In this document: positions 25,266-33,668 of the stretch, piece by piece
How the letters are laid out: every line of letters begins with the position of its first letter
Numbering within the stretch: the first letter of the stretch is position 1
Origin: CAZJLP01 sp964546955
GTDB taxonomy: Bacteria; Verrucomicrobiota; Verrucomicrobiia; Opitutales; Opitutaceae
Assembly (NCBI GenBank): GCA_964546955.1
Contig: CAZJLP010000029.1
Coordinates: forward strand, 1 to 62,410
Direction of reading: 5' to 3'
Length of the DNA: 62,410 nucleotides
The notes under the pieces: generated by a model
The model's input: only the letters and a program-made list of their open reading frames with translations
Told to the model about the DNA's origin: nothing
Database searches by the model: none
Position numbers and translations under genes: made by a program

Positions 25266-26288
25266 TCAGAGCAGTCCGGCCGTCTCCGGAAAGCCGCACC
25301 ACAAATTCATGATTTGCACGGCTTGGCCGCTGGCGCCCTTGAAGAGATTGTCCTCCGCCGCCGTGATGATGAAGTTCTTCGTGCGCGGGTCGTAGACAGC
25401 GGACATATCTACGCGGTTGGTGCCGACCACGTGGGCGGTGTCGGGCGTCTCGCCGGAAGGCACAAACTGCACGAAGGGCGCTTCGTCATAAGCGACGGCC
25501 CAGGCTCCATAGAGGGCTTCGATCGAGGAATTGACAGCCGGAACGGTAATCGTGGTCGCGATGCCCCGCCGCATCGGCGCCAGGTGTGGATTGAATTGAA
25601 TGACGGTGGGGGTCCCCGTACGAAGCGCGAGTTGCTCCTCCACTTCGGCCAGATGCCGGTGCTTGACGAGGCCGTAGGCTTTGACGCTCTCAGCCCGTTC
25701 CACAAAAAGGTACATCTCCTCGGCCTTGCGGCCCGCGCCGCTTACGCCGCTATAGGAGTTCACGACAATGTGGTCGCGCGAGACGATTCCCTCTCTCAAC
25801 AGCGGCACGAGCGGCACGAGGATACTGGTCGGGTAACAACCGGGCGCGGCAACGAGCTTGGCCTCTTTTTTCCACGAAGGGGGAGTGATCTCCGGCAGCA
25901 CGAAACGCGCGTGGGAAAGAAGCTCCGGCGCGTGGTGCTTGCCATAGTATTTTTCGTACACCGCCAGATCCGCTATCCGGAAGTCCGCGCTGAGGTCGAT
26001 CACCCGCTTGCCGGCCGGCACCAGGACCTTCGCGAAATCGGCCGCCGCGCCGTGCGGGAGCGCCAGGAAAAACAGATCGATGTCGCTCTTCGCCAGCGCG
26101 CTCGCGTCAGAGTCCGTGAACTTCAAACCCCGGTCGGCGCCGCGAAGCGCAGGGATGACCTGCGCGAGCGGTTTTCCGGCGTGCGTGCGGGAGGTCACGG
26201 CCGCGAGCGACACGTGCGGATGAGCCAGCAGCAATTTGACGAGCAGTTCTCCGGAATATCCGGATGCACCAACGACACCGACTTTCAT
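25266..26288 (-). CDS. argC: N-acetyl-gamma-glutamyl-phosphate reductase
   Basis: A protein of 340 residues. The Rossmann start VGVVGASGYSGELLVKLL, the block LFFLALPHGAAADF, the catalytic cysteine in AAPGCYPTSI near residue 148, the SYSGVSGAGRK loop and HRHLAEVEEQL are all present. It reduces the acyl phosphate made by ArgB, with NADPH. It is encoded on the minus strand, convergent with argJ, and is separate from the argB-D-F-G run. Confidence 0.96.
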   Translation of the reverse strand: MKVGVVGASGYSGELLVKLLLAHPHVSLAAVTSRTHAGKPLAQVIPALRGADRGLKFTDSDASALAKSDIDLFFLALPHGAAADFAKVLVPAGKRVIDLSADFRIADLAVYEKYYGKHHAPELLSHARFVLPEITPPSWKKEAKLVAAPGCYPTSILVPLVPLLREGIVSRDHIVVNSYSGVSGAGRKAEEMYLFVERAESVKAYGLVKHRHLAEVEEQLALRTGTPTVIQFNPHLAPMRRGIATTITVPAVNSSIEALYGAWAVAYDEAPFVQFVPSGETPDTAHVVGTNRVDMSAVYDPRTKNFIITAAEDNLFKGASGQAVQIMNLWCGFPETAGLL

Positions 26289-26393
26289 AGAGGGTGTACC
26301 ATCGCGCAGAGGCGGTCAGGAATCCAGCTGGTTTTGCGGTCGAGCAGCACAGTTGGCCGGGAAATGCCTCGGTCTACAATCATCGGTCCCGTT

Positions 26394-26532
26394 TCACAGA
26401 GAGCACGGAGCTCCGACACAGAGGACACAGAGAGTCTGTCCCAAGAGACGCTCGCAGCCTCAGACGGGTTGAGACGAATGTAAGCGACAGAGCCTCGGTG
26501 CCCTCCCCGCCGTCCTCTATGTTCTCCCTGTC
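26394..26532. repeat. Degenerate 9-bp-period CACAGAG repeats in an inverted arrangement
   Basis: CACAGAG at 26394 and ACACAGAGG/ACACAGAGAG at 26415-26433 face CCTCTATGTTCTCCCTGTC at 26514-26532, which is roughly complementary. The 313 bases between argC and rpsI otherwise hold only the rpsI terminator, and presumably the argC promoter near 26290-26340. Confidence 0.55.
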
Positions 26533-26554
26533 ATCTTCCGAATAACCAACCAAT

Positions 26555-26582
26555 AAAAAAGCCGCCCAATTTGGGCGGCTTT
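26555..26582 (-). terminator. Terminator of the rplM-rpsI operon
   Basis: Read on the minus strand, AGCCGCCCAA pairs with TTGGGCGGCT and is followed by a run of six T residues (AAAAAA on the plus strand at 26555-26560). It lies about 20 bases after the rpsI stop. Confidence 0.92.
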
Positions 26583-26601
26583 GGTAAAGGATCGGAGCGG
26601 C

Positions 26602-27000
26602 TCAGCGCTTCGAGAACTGGAAGCGCTTGCGGGCCCCGGGTTGGCCGGGCTTTTTGCGTTCCTTCGCGCGAGGGTCGCGCTTGAGGTGGCCGGCTTTCTT
26701 GAGGGCCGCCCGAAGCTCGGGATTAAGCTTCTGAAGCGCGCGGGCGATGCCGTGCGCGACTGCTCCAGCCTGCCCGGCGACGCCGCCACCCTGCACGTTG
26801 GCCACGACATCGATCTTGTCGCGGAGCTCGACCGTCAGCAACGGAGCGTAGGCCTGCTTCGCGAAATTCTCGTGGGAGAAATAGCGATCGAACTCGCGGT
26901 CGTTGCAGGTCAGCTTGCCCGAGCCTTCGACGATGCGAACGCGGGCGGTGGAGGTTTTGCGGCGGCCGGTGCCAAGGAAAGTAGCTTTATCAGCGCTCAT
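26602..27000 (-). CDS. rpsI: Small ribosomal subunit protein S9
   Basis: A protein of 132 residues from the ATG at 27000; a frame six codons longer overlaps the rplM stop. GTGRRKTSTARVRI near residue 9, the middle block VQGGGVAGQAGAVAHGIARAL and the C-terminal PGARKRFQFSKR are diagnostic of S9. The basic tail ending in SKR reaches the P-site tRNA in known structures. It is preceded by rplM with a 14-base spacer, the near-universal rplM-rpsI pair, and followed by a strong terminator. Confidence 0.98.
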   Translation of the reverse strand: MSADKATFLGTGRRKTSTARVRIVEGSGKLTCNDREFDRYFSHENFAKQAYAPLLTVELRDKIDVVANVQGGGVAGQAGAVAHGIARALQKLNPELRAALKKAGHLKRDPRAKERKKPGQPGARKRFQFSKR

Positions 27001-27014
27001 GTTGCTCGTTAGAA

Positions 27015-27443
27015 TCAAACGGAAATCTTTTCGGGATTCTGCGCTTCGTGCGTGTGGGCGGAACCCTTGAAAACGCGGAGCTTGGTCAGCATTTTGCGGG
27101 CGATGCGGTTCTTCGGGAGCATGCCTTTGACCGCGTGCTCGATGATGAATTCGGGGTGGCGCTCGCGCATGAGCTTCAGGGAACGGTAGCTTTCGCCGCC
27201 GACATAACCCGAGAAGAACATGTACTCGTTCTTTTCTTCCTTCTTGCCGGTGAGCACGACCTTATCGGCATTGATCACGACTACGAAATCGCCGGTATCG
27301 ACGGAGGGGGTGTAAGACGCTTTGTTGCGGCCGCGGACGATGTTAGCGGCTTTCACCGCGAGACGGCCAAGCACGACGCCCTCGGCATCAATCAGATACC
27401 ATTTGGGTTGTACCGTCTCTTTTTTGGCGAGGAACGTTTTCAT
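27015..27443 (-). CDS. rplM: Large ribosomal subunit protein L13
   Basis: A protein of 142 residues from the ATG at 27443, matching the family's usual start (MKTFLAKKE). WYLIDAEGVVLGRLAVKAANIVRGRNKASYTPSVDTGDFVVVINADKV and AVKGMLPKNRIARKMLTKLRVFKGSAHTHEAQNP are standard L13 sequences, split here for brevity into blocks near residues 16-60 and 93-140. It is an early-assembling 50S protein. The frame runs on upstream of 27443 without family sequence, so I do not extend it. Confidence 0.97.
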   Translation of the reverse strand: MKTFLAKKETVQPKWYLIDAEGVVLGRLAVKAANIVRGRNKASYTPSVDTGDFVVVINADKVVLTGKKEEKNEYMFFSGYVGGESYRSLKLMRERHPEFIIEHAVKGMLPKNRIARKMLTKLRVFKGSAHTHEAQNPEKISV

Positions 27444-27511
27444 GAAAGGAAAAGAGGCAAGAGCTAGGGTTTCGCGAACTTCTGTCAACCCTCATTTGGC
27501 TCTCGGAACAG

Positions 27512-27548
27512 AAGAAAATGCCCGCCGCTCGCGAGCGAGCGGCGGGCA
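27512..27548 (-). terminator. Terminator of the outer-membrane protein gene
   Basis: On the minus strand, TGCCCGCCGCTCG pairs with CGAGCGGCGGGCA around a four-base loop and is followed by TTTTCTTC. It lies 28 bases after the stop codon of the TorF-like gene. Confidence 0.88.
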
Positions 27549-27575
27549 AAGCAAAAACCTCAGTTGTTCCGTGGC

Positions 27576-28321
27576 TTAGAAGCCCACGGAGATGCTAGCG
27601 GTCCAATACAGGTTGTTGCCTGCGCTGACGGCGCGATTCAGGTTCCAAGTATCGGTGTAGTGAACACCGAACGTCGCGCGGGCGTTTTCGGCCAGGTTAT
27701 NNNNNNNNNNACCGAAACGTCAGCCCCGTAGAAGTTGTAATTCTGGGCGGGTTCGCCCGAGTGGCTGCCGTTGCCGTCGTTGGTATCGACCGAGCCGACA
27801 AACGCATTGAGGTCGAGCGAGGCACCCAGCTCCTTCAAAGGATAGCTGTAGCCGATCGAGCCCTGGACCGTGGTCGACTCGAGAACGAGATCGTAGTAAT
27901 AATAGATGCTCGGGGAGAAACCGCGGAAGTTGTAGGTCGCACCGGCGCCCAATTCATAGGACTGGCGGGCTTCGTCACGAGCCGTGCGGGCCGACGGATA
28001 CAGGTAGTAAGTGCCAACGGCTTCCACTGTCAGCGCGTCCGAGACCTTGTACTTGTAACCACCGTAGATATCGACTTCCGAGCCCTTCGCGAAGGCGGAG
28101 TCTTTGTTATTGAGGGCTTGGCTCGTCCAGAGGCCGACATACACGTCGCCCGCGGTGATCTCCACCGAGGACTGGAATGCGTTGTCCTGATTTTCGACGC
28201 CACGGAATACGTATTCCGAGCTGTAGGTGAAGTCCGTCGTGACCGAGTAGGACTTCTTCTCCTGCGCTTGTACACCAACAACCGTCGCAAGAGCGACGGC
28301 GAGAATGGCGATCTTTTTCAT
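27576..28321 (-). CDS. TorF-family putative outer-membrane porin, interrupted by an assembly gap
   Basis: A signal peptide (KKIAILAVALATVVGVQAQ) leads into alternating beta-strand sequence (SVTTDFTYSSEYVFRGVENQ, then AFQSSVEITAGDVYVGLWTS), typical of the TIGR02001/TorF-like beta barrels. Ten N residues occupy 27701-27710. Beyond them, reading back from the TAA at 27576-27578 gives a natural barrel end, FGVHYTDTWNL then LYWTASISVGF, with the terminal Phe needed for outer-membrane insertion. The two parts are out of frame by one base across the gap, so the N count is not the true length. The gene is intact as far as can be judged. It shares an AT-rich divergent promoter region with DUF423. Confidence 0.85.
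27701..27710. other. Assembly gap (10 N)
   Basis: Ten undetermined bases lie inside the outer-membrane protein gene. Keeping the N- and C-terminal parts in one frame requires a missing length that leaves remainder 2 when divided by 3, so 10 is a placeholder. Confidence 0.97.
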
Positions 28322-28491
28322 AGTGTTCTTAGGCTGTAGTTTGTTTGGTTCACCGTACTATTACGGCAGGTTCGACGTAAAAAGATAGGTTTGTAAAATA
28401 CAAGAGTTTTACTTTGTCTACTTTGTGCGTCGGGTGACGAAGACCGTGACGGCCGCCGCGCGTTCCCGATAAGAATTTCAGCAATTTCACC

Positions 28492-28878
28492 ATGCTTTCG
28501 GGCAAAATCACCGCTATTTCGGCCATTTTGGGGGGATTTGCGGTCATTTTGGGTGCTTTCGGGGCTCACGCATTAAAAGAGACCCTAACGGTAAATCATA
28601 GTACGAATTATTGGGATAAAGCCGTGCTCTACCAGCTAAGCCATGCTATTGCATTACTGGTTGTCTCCCAGAATGTTAAGCACTATGGAGAGCGTTGGCT
28701 CAGGTGTATTGCCAGCGTTTGGCTATTTGGCATCTTGTTGTTTTCGGGATCCTTATACATCCTCGCGGTCAGCGGTCCCCGCTGGCTGGGACCGGTGACG
28801 CCGGTCGGAGGGCTGTTGCTCATCGCCGGCTGGGTCTTCTTGGCCGTCGCGTCGCTGCGGTCACCCCCGGAGCGCTAA
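28492..28878 (+). CDS. DUF423-family small membrane protein
   Basis: A protein of 128 residues with four hydrophobic helices. The start GKITAISAILGGFAVILGAFGAHAL, split here as residues 4-28, and later KAVLYQLSHAIALL and TPVGGLLLIAGWVFLA, are the DUF423 (YgdD-like) pattern. The function is unknown. Its DNA is visibly less GC-rich than its neighbours, with TTA, ATT and GTA codons, which may reflect transfer or weak selection. The stop is two bases before the start of the CCA-adding enzyme gene, so the two are probably co-transcribed. Confidence 0.9.
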   Translation: MLSGKITAISAILGGFAVILGAFGAHALKETLTVNHSTNYWDKAVLYQLSHAIALLVVSQNVKHYGERWLRCIASVWLFGILLFSGSLYILAVSGPRWLGPVTPVGGLLLIAGWVFLAVASLRSPPER

Positions 28879-28880
28879 CC

Positions 28881-30287
28881 ATGCGCTTGCCCGACGACCT
28901 CCGCAGTGTCCTGGAGGCCCTGCGTTCCGTTGGCCGGCCTCGGATCGTAGGCGGATCCGTTCGCGATTGGTTGCTCGGGATCGAACCCAAGGACTTTGAC
29001 GTGGAGGTCGCCGGTGTGGACTTTGAGACCCTGCACCGGGTTTTGGCCCCGTTTGGGAACACCGACATTGTGGGCCGAAGTTTCGGAGTGCTCAAACTGC
29101 GTTTAGGGGGAGCAGAATATGATTTTAGTCTGCCTCGCCGGGAGTCGAAGGTCGGCTCAGGCCACCGCGGTTTCACGGTGCTGCCCGAGCCCGATCTGAC
29201 GGACGCTGAAGCGGCGGCACGGCGCGACTTCACCGTCAATTCGATCGCCTACGATCCTATCGCCGGCACCGTGATCGACCCGCATGGCGGAGAACGCGAC
29301 CTGCGCGCGCGAATCCTGCGCCACACGAGCGCAGCGTTCTCCGAGGATCCCCTGCGGGTGTTGCGGGGGTTTCAGCTCGCGAGCCGCTTTGACTTTTCCC
29401 TCGCACCCGAGACGGCCGCGCTTTGCCGCCGCATCAAGGGCGCGTACCAGGAACTGCCAGTCGAACGGGTTTGGACGGAGTGGCTCAAATGGTCGGAAAA
29501 AGCCGAAAAACCCTCTCGCGGGCTAAAGGTCCTGGAGGAAACGGAATGGCTGGAGCACTTTCCTGAGATTGCTGCCCTTCGGGGAACTCAGCAGGACCCC
29601 TCGTGGCATCCGGAGGGCGACGTTTTCACGCACACCGCCCATTGCTGCGACGCCCTCTCGGCAGCGAAGCGGTGGCGGGAGGCGCCGGCGGAGCGACGAC
29701 GCGTCCTCATGTTTGCCATCCTCGCGCACGATTTCGGCAAACCCTCCACGACCCAATGGGCGGACCGGCGGGGAGAGATGCGCTGGGTAAGCCCTGGCCA
29801 CGAGGGGGCAGGAGTTCCCCTGGCCGAGAATTTCCTCGTTCGAATTGGCGCGTTGCGAGACGTCATCGAGCGGGTCAAGCCGCTCGTGGCGCATCACCTG
29901 ATCCATCATCACAATCAGGGGGAGATCACGCCCAATAACGTGCGCCGCCTAGCACGGAAACTCGCTCCTTCGAACATCGACGATCTTTGCATCGTCATGC
30001 GAGCCGACCACGATGGCAGGCCGCCACTGCACTCGGCCGCTACGATCGAACGGATTGAGGCGCTGCGGAGGCAGGCGGAAACGCTGGAATTGCAGAATCA
30101 GGCGCCCCGGCCGCTGCTGCTCGGCCGGCATTTGCTCGAGGCGGGCTTAGCAGCGGGCCCCCATTTCAAGCCTTTGCTAGACAAAGGCTTCGAGGCGCAG
30201 CTAGATGGCGCATTCGCGGACGAGGAAGGCGCGAAGACTTGGTTGAGAAACAGTTTGCGAGACCGCGACCGCAGCCTAGGATTGTAG
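28881..30287 (+). CDS. cca: CCA tRNA nucleotidyltransferase with HD domain
   Basis: A protein of 468 residues from the ATG at 28881; the frame runs upstream through DUF423 as a shadow. The nucleotidyltransferase core has GGSVRDWLLG near residue 19, then EPKDFDVEV with the catalytic Asp pair, RRDFTVNSIAYDP and EDPLRVLRGFQLASRF. The HD domain has HTAHCCDALS, LAHDFGKPSTT and VAHHLIHHH. Known members add or repair the 3' CCA of tRNAs; HD-containing versions also have phosphohydrolase activities. Poly(A) polymerase is the other possibility. Confidence 0.93.
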   Translation: MRLPDDLRSVLEALRSVGRPRIVGGSVRDWLLGIEPKDFDVEVAGVDFETLHRVLAPFGNTDIVGRSFGVLKLRLGGAEYDFSLPRRESKVGSGHRGFTVLPEPDLTDAEAAARRDFTVNSIAYDPIAGTVIDPHGGERDLRARILRHTSAAFSEDPLRVLRGFQLASRFDFSLAPETAALCRRIKGAYQELPVERVWTEWLKWSEKAEKPSRGLKVLEETEWLEHFPEIAALRGTQQDPSWHPEGDVFTHTAHCCDALSAAKRWREAPAERRRVLMFAILAHDFGKPSTTQWADRRGEMRWVSPGHEGAGVPLAENFLVRIGALRDVIERVKPLVAHHLIHHHNQGEITPNNVRRLARKLAPSNIDDLCIVMRADHDGRPPLHSAATIERIEALRRQAETLELQNQAPRPLLLGRHLLEAGLAAGPHFKPLLDKGFEAQLDGAFADEEGAKTWLRNSLRDRDRSLGL

Positions 30288-30322
30288 GGTTCGTCTAATT
30301 TTAAACTCAGCACTTTCGCGTC

Positions 30323-31285
30323 ATGCTCGCTACTGAAGTTCAACTCACCCAACTCGACCAACTCAAAAAGTTCACGACGGTCGTCGCCGATACAGGCGAC
30401 TTCGTGAGCATGAAGGAATACGCGCCGCGGGACGCAACGACCAACCCGAGCCTGATTCTCAAGGCTGCGGGCATGCCGGCTTACAGCCACCTCATCGATC
30501 AAGCCGTCAAGGATTCCGGCGCCGCTGCTCCCCTCGGTCACGTCATCGACCGGCTGCTCGTCGCTTTCGGGCTCGAGATTCTGAAGATCGTACCGGGCCG
30601 GGTGTCCAGCGAAGTCGACGCGCGTCTTTCGTTCGATCGGGAAAGCACGATCGCGAAAGCAAAGGAAATCATCGGGCTTTACGAGAAAGCGGGAATCGGC
30701 CGCGAACGCGTGCTGATCAAGATCGCCTCGACCTGGGAAGGCATCAAAGCGGCGGAACAGCTTCAGAAGGAAGCCATCAACTGCAATCTCACCCTGCTTT
30801 TCTCCTTCCCCCAGGCCGTGGCCTGCGCCGAGTCGGGCATCAAATTGATCTCTCCTTTCGTCGGCCGCATCCTCGACTGGTACAAGAAAAACACCGGCAA
30901 AGATTACGCCCCGGCCGAAGATCCGGGCGTGGTGTCGGTCTCGAAGATTTACACCTACTACAAGAAGTTCGGATACAAGACCGAGGTCATGGGCGCGAGC
31001 TTCCGCAACAAAGGTGAAATCCTGGAACTGGCCGGCTGCGATTTATTGACGATCGCGCCGCCGTTGCTGGCCGAGCTCAAGGCCTCCAGCGAACCCGTGG
31101 CGCGCAAGCTGGACCCGGCGGCGGCTACATCCTCCGACCTCAAGAAGGTTTCGTTCGACGAAAAGACGTTCCGTTTCGCCCTGAACGAGGATGGGATGGC
31201 CACGGAAAAGACCGCCGAGGGCATTCGCCTCTTTTCGGCGGACATTGTGAAGCTGGAGCAACTCATCCGCCAAAAGCGGGGCTGA
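30323..31285 (+). CDS. tal: Transaldolase
   Basis: A protein of 320 residues, the length of the classical TalB type. DATTNPSLILKA near residue 35, the Schiff-base lysine in RVLIKIASTWEG near residue 133, and NLTLLFSFPQAVACAE are diagnostic. It moves a dihydroxyacetone unit between sugar phosphates in the non-oxidative pentose phosphate pathway. It starts 35 bases after the CCA-adding enzyme gene and has its own strong terminator, so it may be part of the same transcript. Confidence 0.96.
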   Translation: MLATEVQLTQLDQLKKFTTVVADTGDFVSMKEYAPRDATTNPSLILKAAGMPAYSHLIDQAVKDSGAAAPLGHVIDRLLVAFGLEILKIVPGRVSSEVDARLSFDRESTIAKAKEIIGLYEKAGIGRERVLIKIASTWEGIKAAEQLQKEAINCNLTLLFSFPQAVACAESGIKLISPFVGRILDWYKKNTGKDYAPAEDPGVVSVSKIYTYYKKFGYKTEVMGASFRNKGEILELAGCDLLTIAPPLLAELKASSEPVARKLDPAAATSSDLKKVSFDEKTFRFALNEDGMATEKTAEGIRLFSADIVKLEQLIRQKRG

Positions 31286-31313
31286 GCGGGCTTTCAGTTC
31301 ACCCGATTATCGA

Positions 31314-31337
31314 GGCCGGCAGACGCCGGCCTTTTTT
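31314..31337 (+). terminator. Rho-independent terminator of tal
   Basis: GGCCGGC (31314-31320) pairs with GCCGGCC (31325-31331) around AGAC and is followed by six T residues. It lies 28 bases after the tal stop. Confidence 0.93.
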
Positions 31338-31374
31338 GCGTTTTGAGGGTCCCCCGCAGCCAGCGACCGACGAC

Positions 31375-32349
31375 CTAGCGGTTCGCTTTGGGCGGAGTCC
31401 TCAACTGAATGAGAACATTCGCCGCCGTGATGAGGCCGCCTCCGAGCAGGAGGTTCGCGGTGGCGCGTTCGTTTGCATAATCAATGGCCGCCCAGACGGA
31501 AAAGAGAGCCGGCAAAAACAGCGCCGTAAGGGAGGCAAAGATGGGCTCCACGCAGTAAATGAGGCCCGCTTCGGTGGCCGTGATCTTCGGCTGCCACGTG
31601 TTCATCAAAAGAAAGGCGCCCAGCGTGCAGAACAGGGTCAGGGCGAGGGTAAAACCAAGCCAAGCCGGCGACTGCCACGGCACGATCAGCGCCGAGGCCG
31701 CCGGAACCGTTGCTCCCACCAGCACGGCAAACGCGAGCCCCTCGACCACAAACATAACCAGCGTGACCCGCGCGACGTTGTTTCCGGCGAACTCGGACCG
31801 ATCGAGCCAAAGAATCTGGCCCATAAAGAAACACGAACCGATCAAGGTCTCGATTTCGCCGCGACCGAACGCGAGGGTCTGCCAATTGAATTGTCCCAGG
31901 ATGGCCACACCCCCCAGGACCAAACCCGAACTGATCCAGACCGTCCACGGCGGACTTTTGCGCGTGCGCAAGGCCAGGTAGACGGGGATCATGATCGCAT
32001 AGAGCTGGGTCAAGAAGGCGGAGGTGGAGGCCGACGTGAACTGCATTCCGTCGATTTGGAAAAGCATGCCCGCAGCGGCAAAGAGCCCAATCGCGACCCC
32101 CTGTTTTGTTTCTTTCGCGGTCAATCCCGCGATCGCGCGGCGCTGCCAAAGCACCATCACCACGGTCGCGAGGAAAAAGCGGGGAGCCAGCGTGTAGGCC
32201 GTGATAAACCAGGTGCCGCTCCCCGGAAGCACGGCGGCGTGCGTCAGCTGGATCGCTTTGATCAAAGGAAAACTGAGCCCCCAGAACACATTAGCCAAAA
32301 GGAGCATCACGAGCGCTTGCGTGCGCTGGCTAATCGGTGCGGTACTCAT
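31375..32349 (-). CDS. EamA/DMT-family transporter
   Basis: A protein of 324 residues with ten predicted helices arranged as two EamA repeats. The start ALVMLLLANVFWGLSFPLIKA, then GMLFQIDGMQFTSASTSAFLTQLYAIMIPVY (split near residues 96-126), and ITATEAGLIYCVEPIFASL in the second half are typical of drug/metabolite exporters of the RhaT/YdcZ type. The substrate cannot be read. The gene stands alone, convergent with tal and divergent from the tandem secreted paralogues. Confidence 0.9.
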   Translation of the reverse strand: MSTAPISQRTQALVMLLLANVFWGLSFPLIKAIQLTHAAVLPGSGTWFITAYTLAPRFFLATVVMVLWQRRAIAGLTAKETKQGVAIGLFAAAGMLFQIDGMQFTSASTSAFLTQLYAIMIPVYLALRTRKSPPWTVWISSGLVLGGVAILGQFNWQTLAFGRGEIETLIGSCFFMGQILWLDRSEFAGNNVARVTLVMFVVEGLAFAVLVGATVPAASALIVPWQSPAWLGFTLALTLFCTLGAFLLMNTWQPKITATEAGLIYCVEPIFASLTALFLPALFSVWAAIDYANERATANLLLGGGLITAANVLIQLRTPPKANR

Positions 32350-32450
32350 TGGCGCGCGTAACGTAAGGCGGTCGCTGGCCGGTCCAAGCCGAATCAGAAT
32401 AATGGATCAATTCCCGCTGCCCGACGTCATATCGCATTCCCCCTCCTTCT

Positions 32451-33653
32451 ATGAAAGCCCTGCTGCTGGTCGTGCTGAGCGTGTCGGTCCTGGCCAATGT
32501 CGCTCTTCTCGTCGCGCCTCGCGCCACTGACTCCGCTGCCCCGTCTCCTGCAACTTCCACCGGCAAGGTTGAAGCCGAAGCTGAAAATCGAGCCTCTCGA
32601 GCCGCCGTCGCTCCCGACACCTGGGCTCTCATCAAATCGGGCGACGCCTCCGCGGTGGATCGATTGCGGGCCGCGGGCTTCCCGGAAAGCGTCATCAGAG
32701 CGGTTATCCTCGCGGAGGTGAACGCCCAATTCCGGCCGCGCGAACGTGCGACTTGGGGAGACGTACCCAAACGGGAATATTGGCAGGGTTACGAGTCCTA
32801 CCAAGCGTACTACACCCCTGAAAAACGGCTCGCCTCCATCGACCTGCGGCGGGAGAAGGCCGCCCTGCTCAAGAAGCTGCTCGGCGAGGACTACATTCAG
32901 CAGGACCGCTTCCTCGCGCGGCGGTATTATCCACTGAACGCCACCAAGGCGGAAGCAGTCCGCGCGATCGATGAAGACTACCAAGCCCTCATGGCTAACG
33001 TGCGAGGAGATGGCTCGGCAATCCTGCCGGAAGACCGGGAGAAATTGAGATACCTGGAAAAAGAAAAGCGCGCAGAGCTGGCGCAGATGCTCACCCCCAA
33101 CGAGCTTTTCGAATACGACCTTCGTCAGTCGCAGACCGCCAACTCGATGCGCTCCCGCTTGGCCGCGTTTGAACCCAGCGAAAACGAGTTCCGCGAGATC
33201 TTCAAACTGCAGAAGACCATCGACGATAAACTGGGACCAAACACGTTTGGAATGGACCGCGAGTACTTCGAGAGCCGCCGCCAGCTTCAGAACGACGTGG
33301 ACAGCCAAATCCAGAAGCTTCTCGGCGAACAGCGTTTCGCCGAGTACAAACGGGCCAACGACGCCGATTACCGACGTCTCTTTGAGATCGGAACACGTTT
33401 GAATTTGCGCAAAGAGAACATCGCGCAGGCTCACGCGCTCGGAACGACCTACACGCAGAAAGCGGCTCAGGTCCGGAGAGACCCGGAAGTGGCCAAGGAT
33501 CCCGCCAAACGCAACGAAGCCCTCGCCGCCATCGCGGCGGAAGCCGAGGCCGAGTACACGAAACTTCTCGGAGCGGAAGGCCTCGAAGCTTTCAAGCAAA
33601 GCGGATTCCTCTTCCGACGCCTTCAGCCACCCGCCGCCGGCCCCACACCCTGA
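32451..33653 (+). CDS. Secreted or membrane-anchored helical protein, tandem paralogue A
   Basis: A protein of 400 residues with an N-terminal hydrophobic segment (KALLLVVLSVSVLANVALLV) and an otherwise charged, helical body. I do not recognise a named family. It shares an ordered set of motifs with the next gene: RLRAAGFPESVIRAV near residue 75, the block LASIDLRREKAALLKKLLG, YLEKEKRAELAQMLTPNELFEYDLRQS, LLGEQRFAEYKRANDADYR, and a C-terminal LLGAEGLEAFKQSGFLFRRL (each within 20 residues when taken singly). It has no catalytic signature and no cysteines. It probably folds as a long helical protein on the periplasmic side. It is separated from its paralogue by 15 bases. Confidence 0.82.
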   Translation: MKALLLVVLSVSVLANVALLVAPRATDSAAPSPATSTGKVEAEAENRASRAAVAPDTWALIKSGDASAVDRLRAAGFPESVIRAVILAEVNAQFRPRERATWGDVPKREYWQGYESYQAYYTPEKRLASIDLRREKAALLKKLLGEDYIQQDRFLARRYYPLNATKAEAVRAIDEDYQALMANVRGDGSAILPEDREKLRYLEKEKRAELAQMLTPNELFEYDLRQSQTANSMRSRLAAFEPSENEFREIFKLQKTIDDKLGPNTFGMDREYFESRRQLQNDVDSQIQKLLGEQRFAEYKRANDADYRRLFEIGTRLNLRKENIAQAHALGTTYTQKAAQVRRDPEVAKDPAKRNEALAAIAAEAEAEYTKLLGAEGLEAFKQSGFLFRRLQPPAAGPTP

Positions 33654-33668
33654 GCAATCCCCAGCCTC

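Noticed and set aside
25209..26483. A 424-codon plus-strand frame
   Set aside because: Antisense to argC and extending into intergenic repeats; no protein-like features.
26394..26532. Coding gene in the argC-rpsI gap
   Set aside because: The short frames there translate repeat DNA.
28322..28491. Specific promoter for the porin or DUF423
   Set aside because: The region is AT-rich, but several weak -35/-10 pairs are possible and none stands out.
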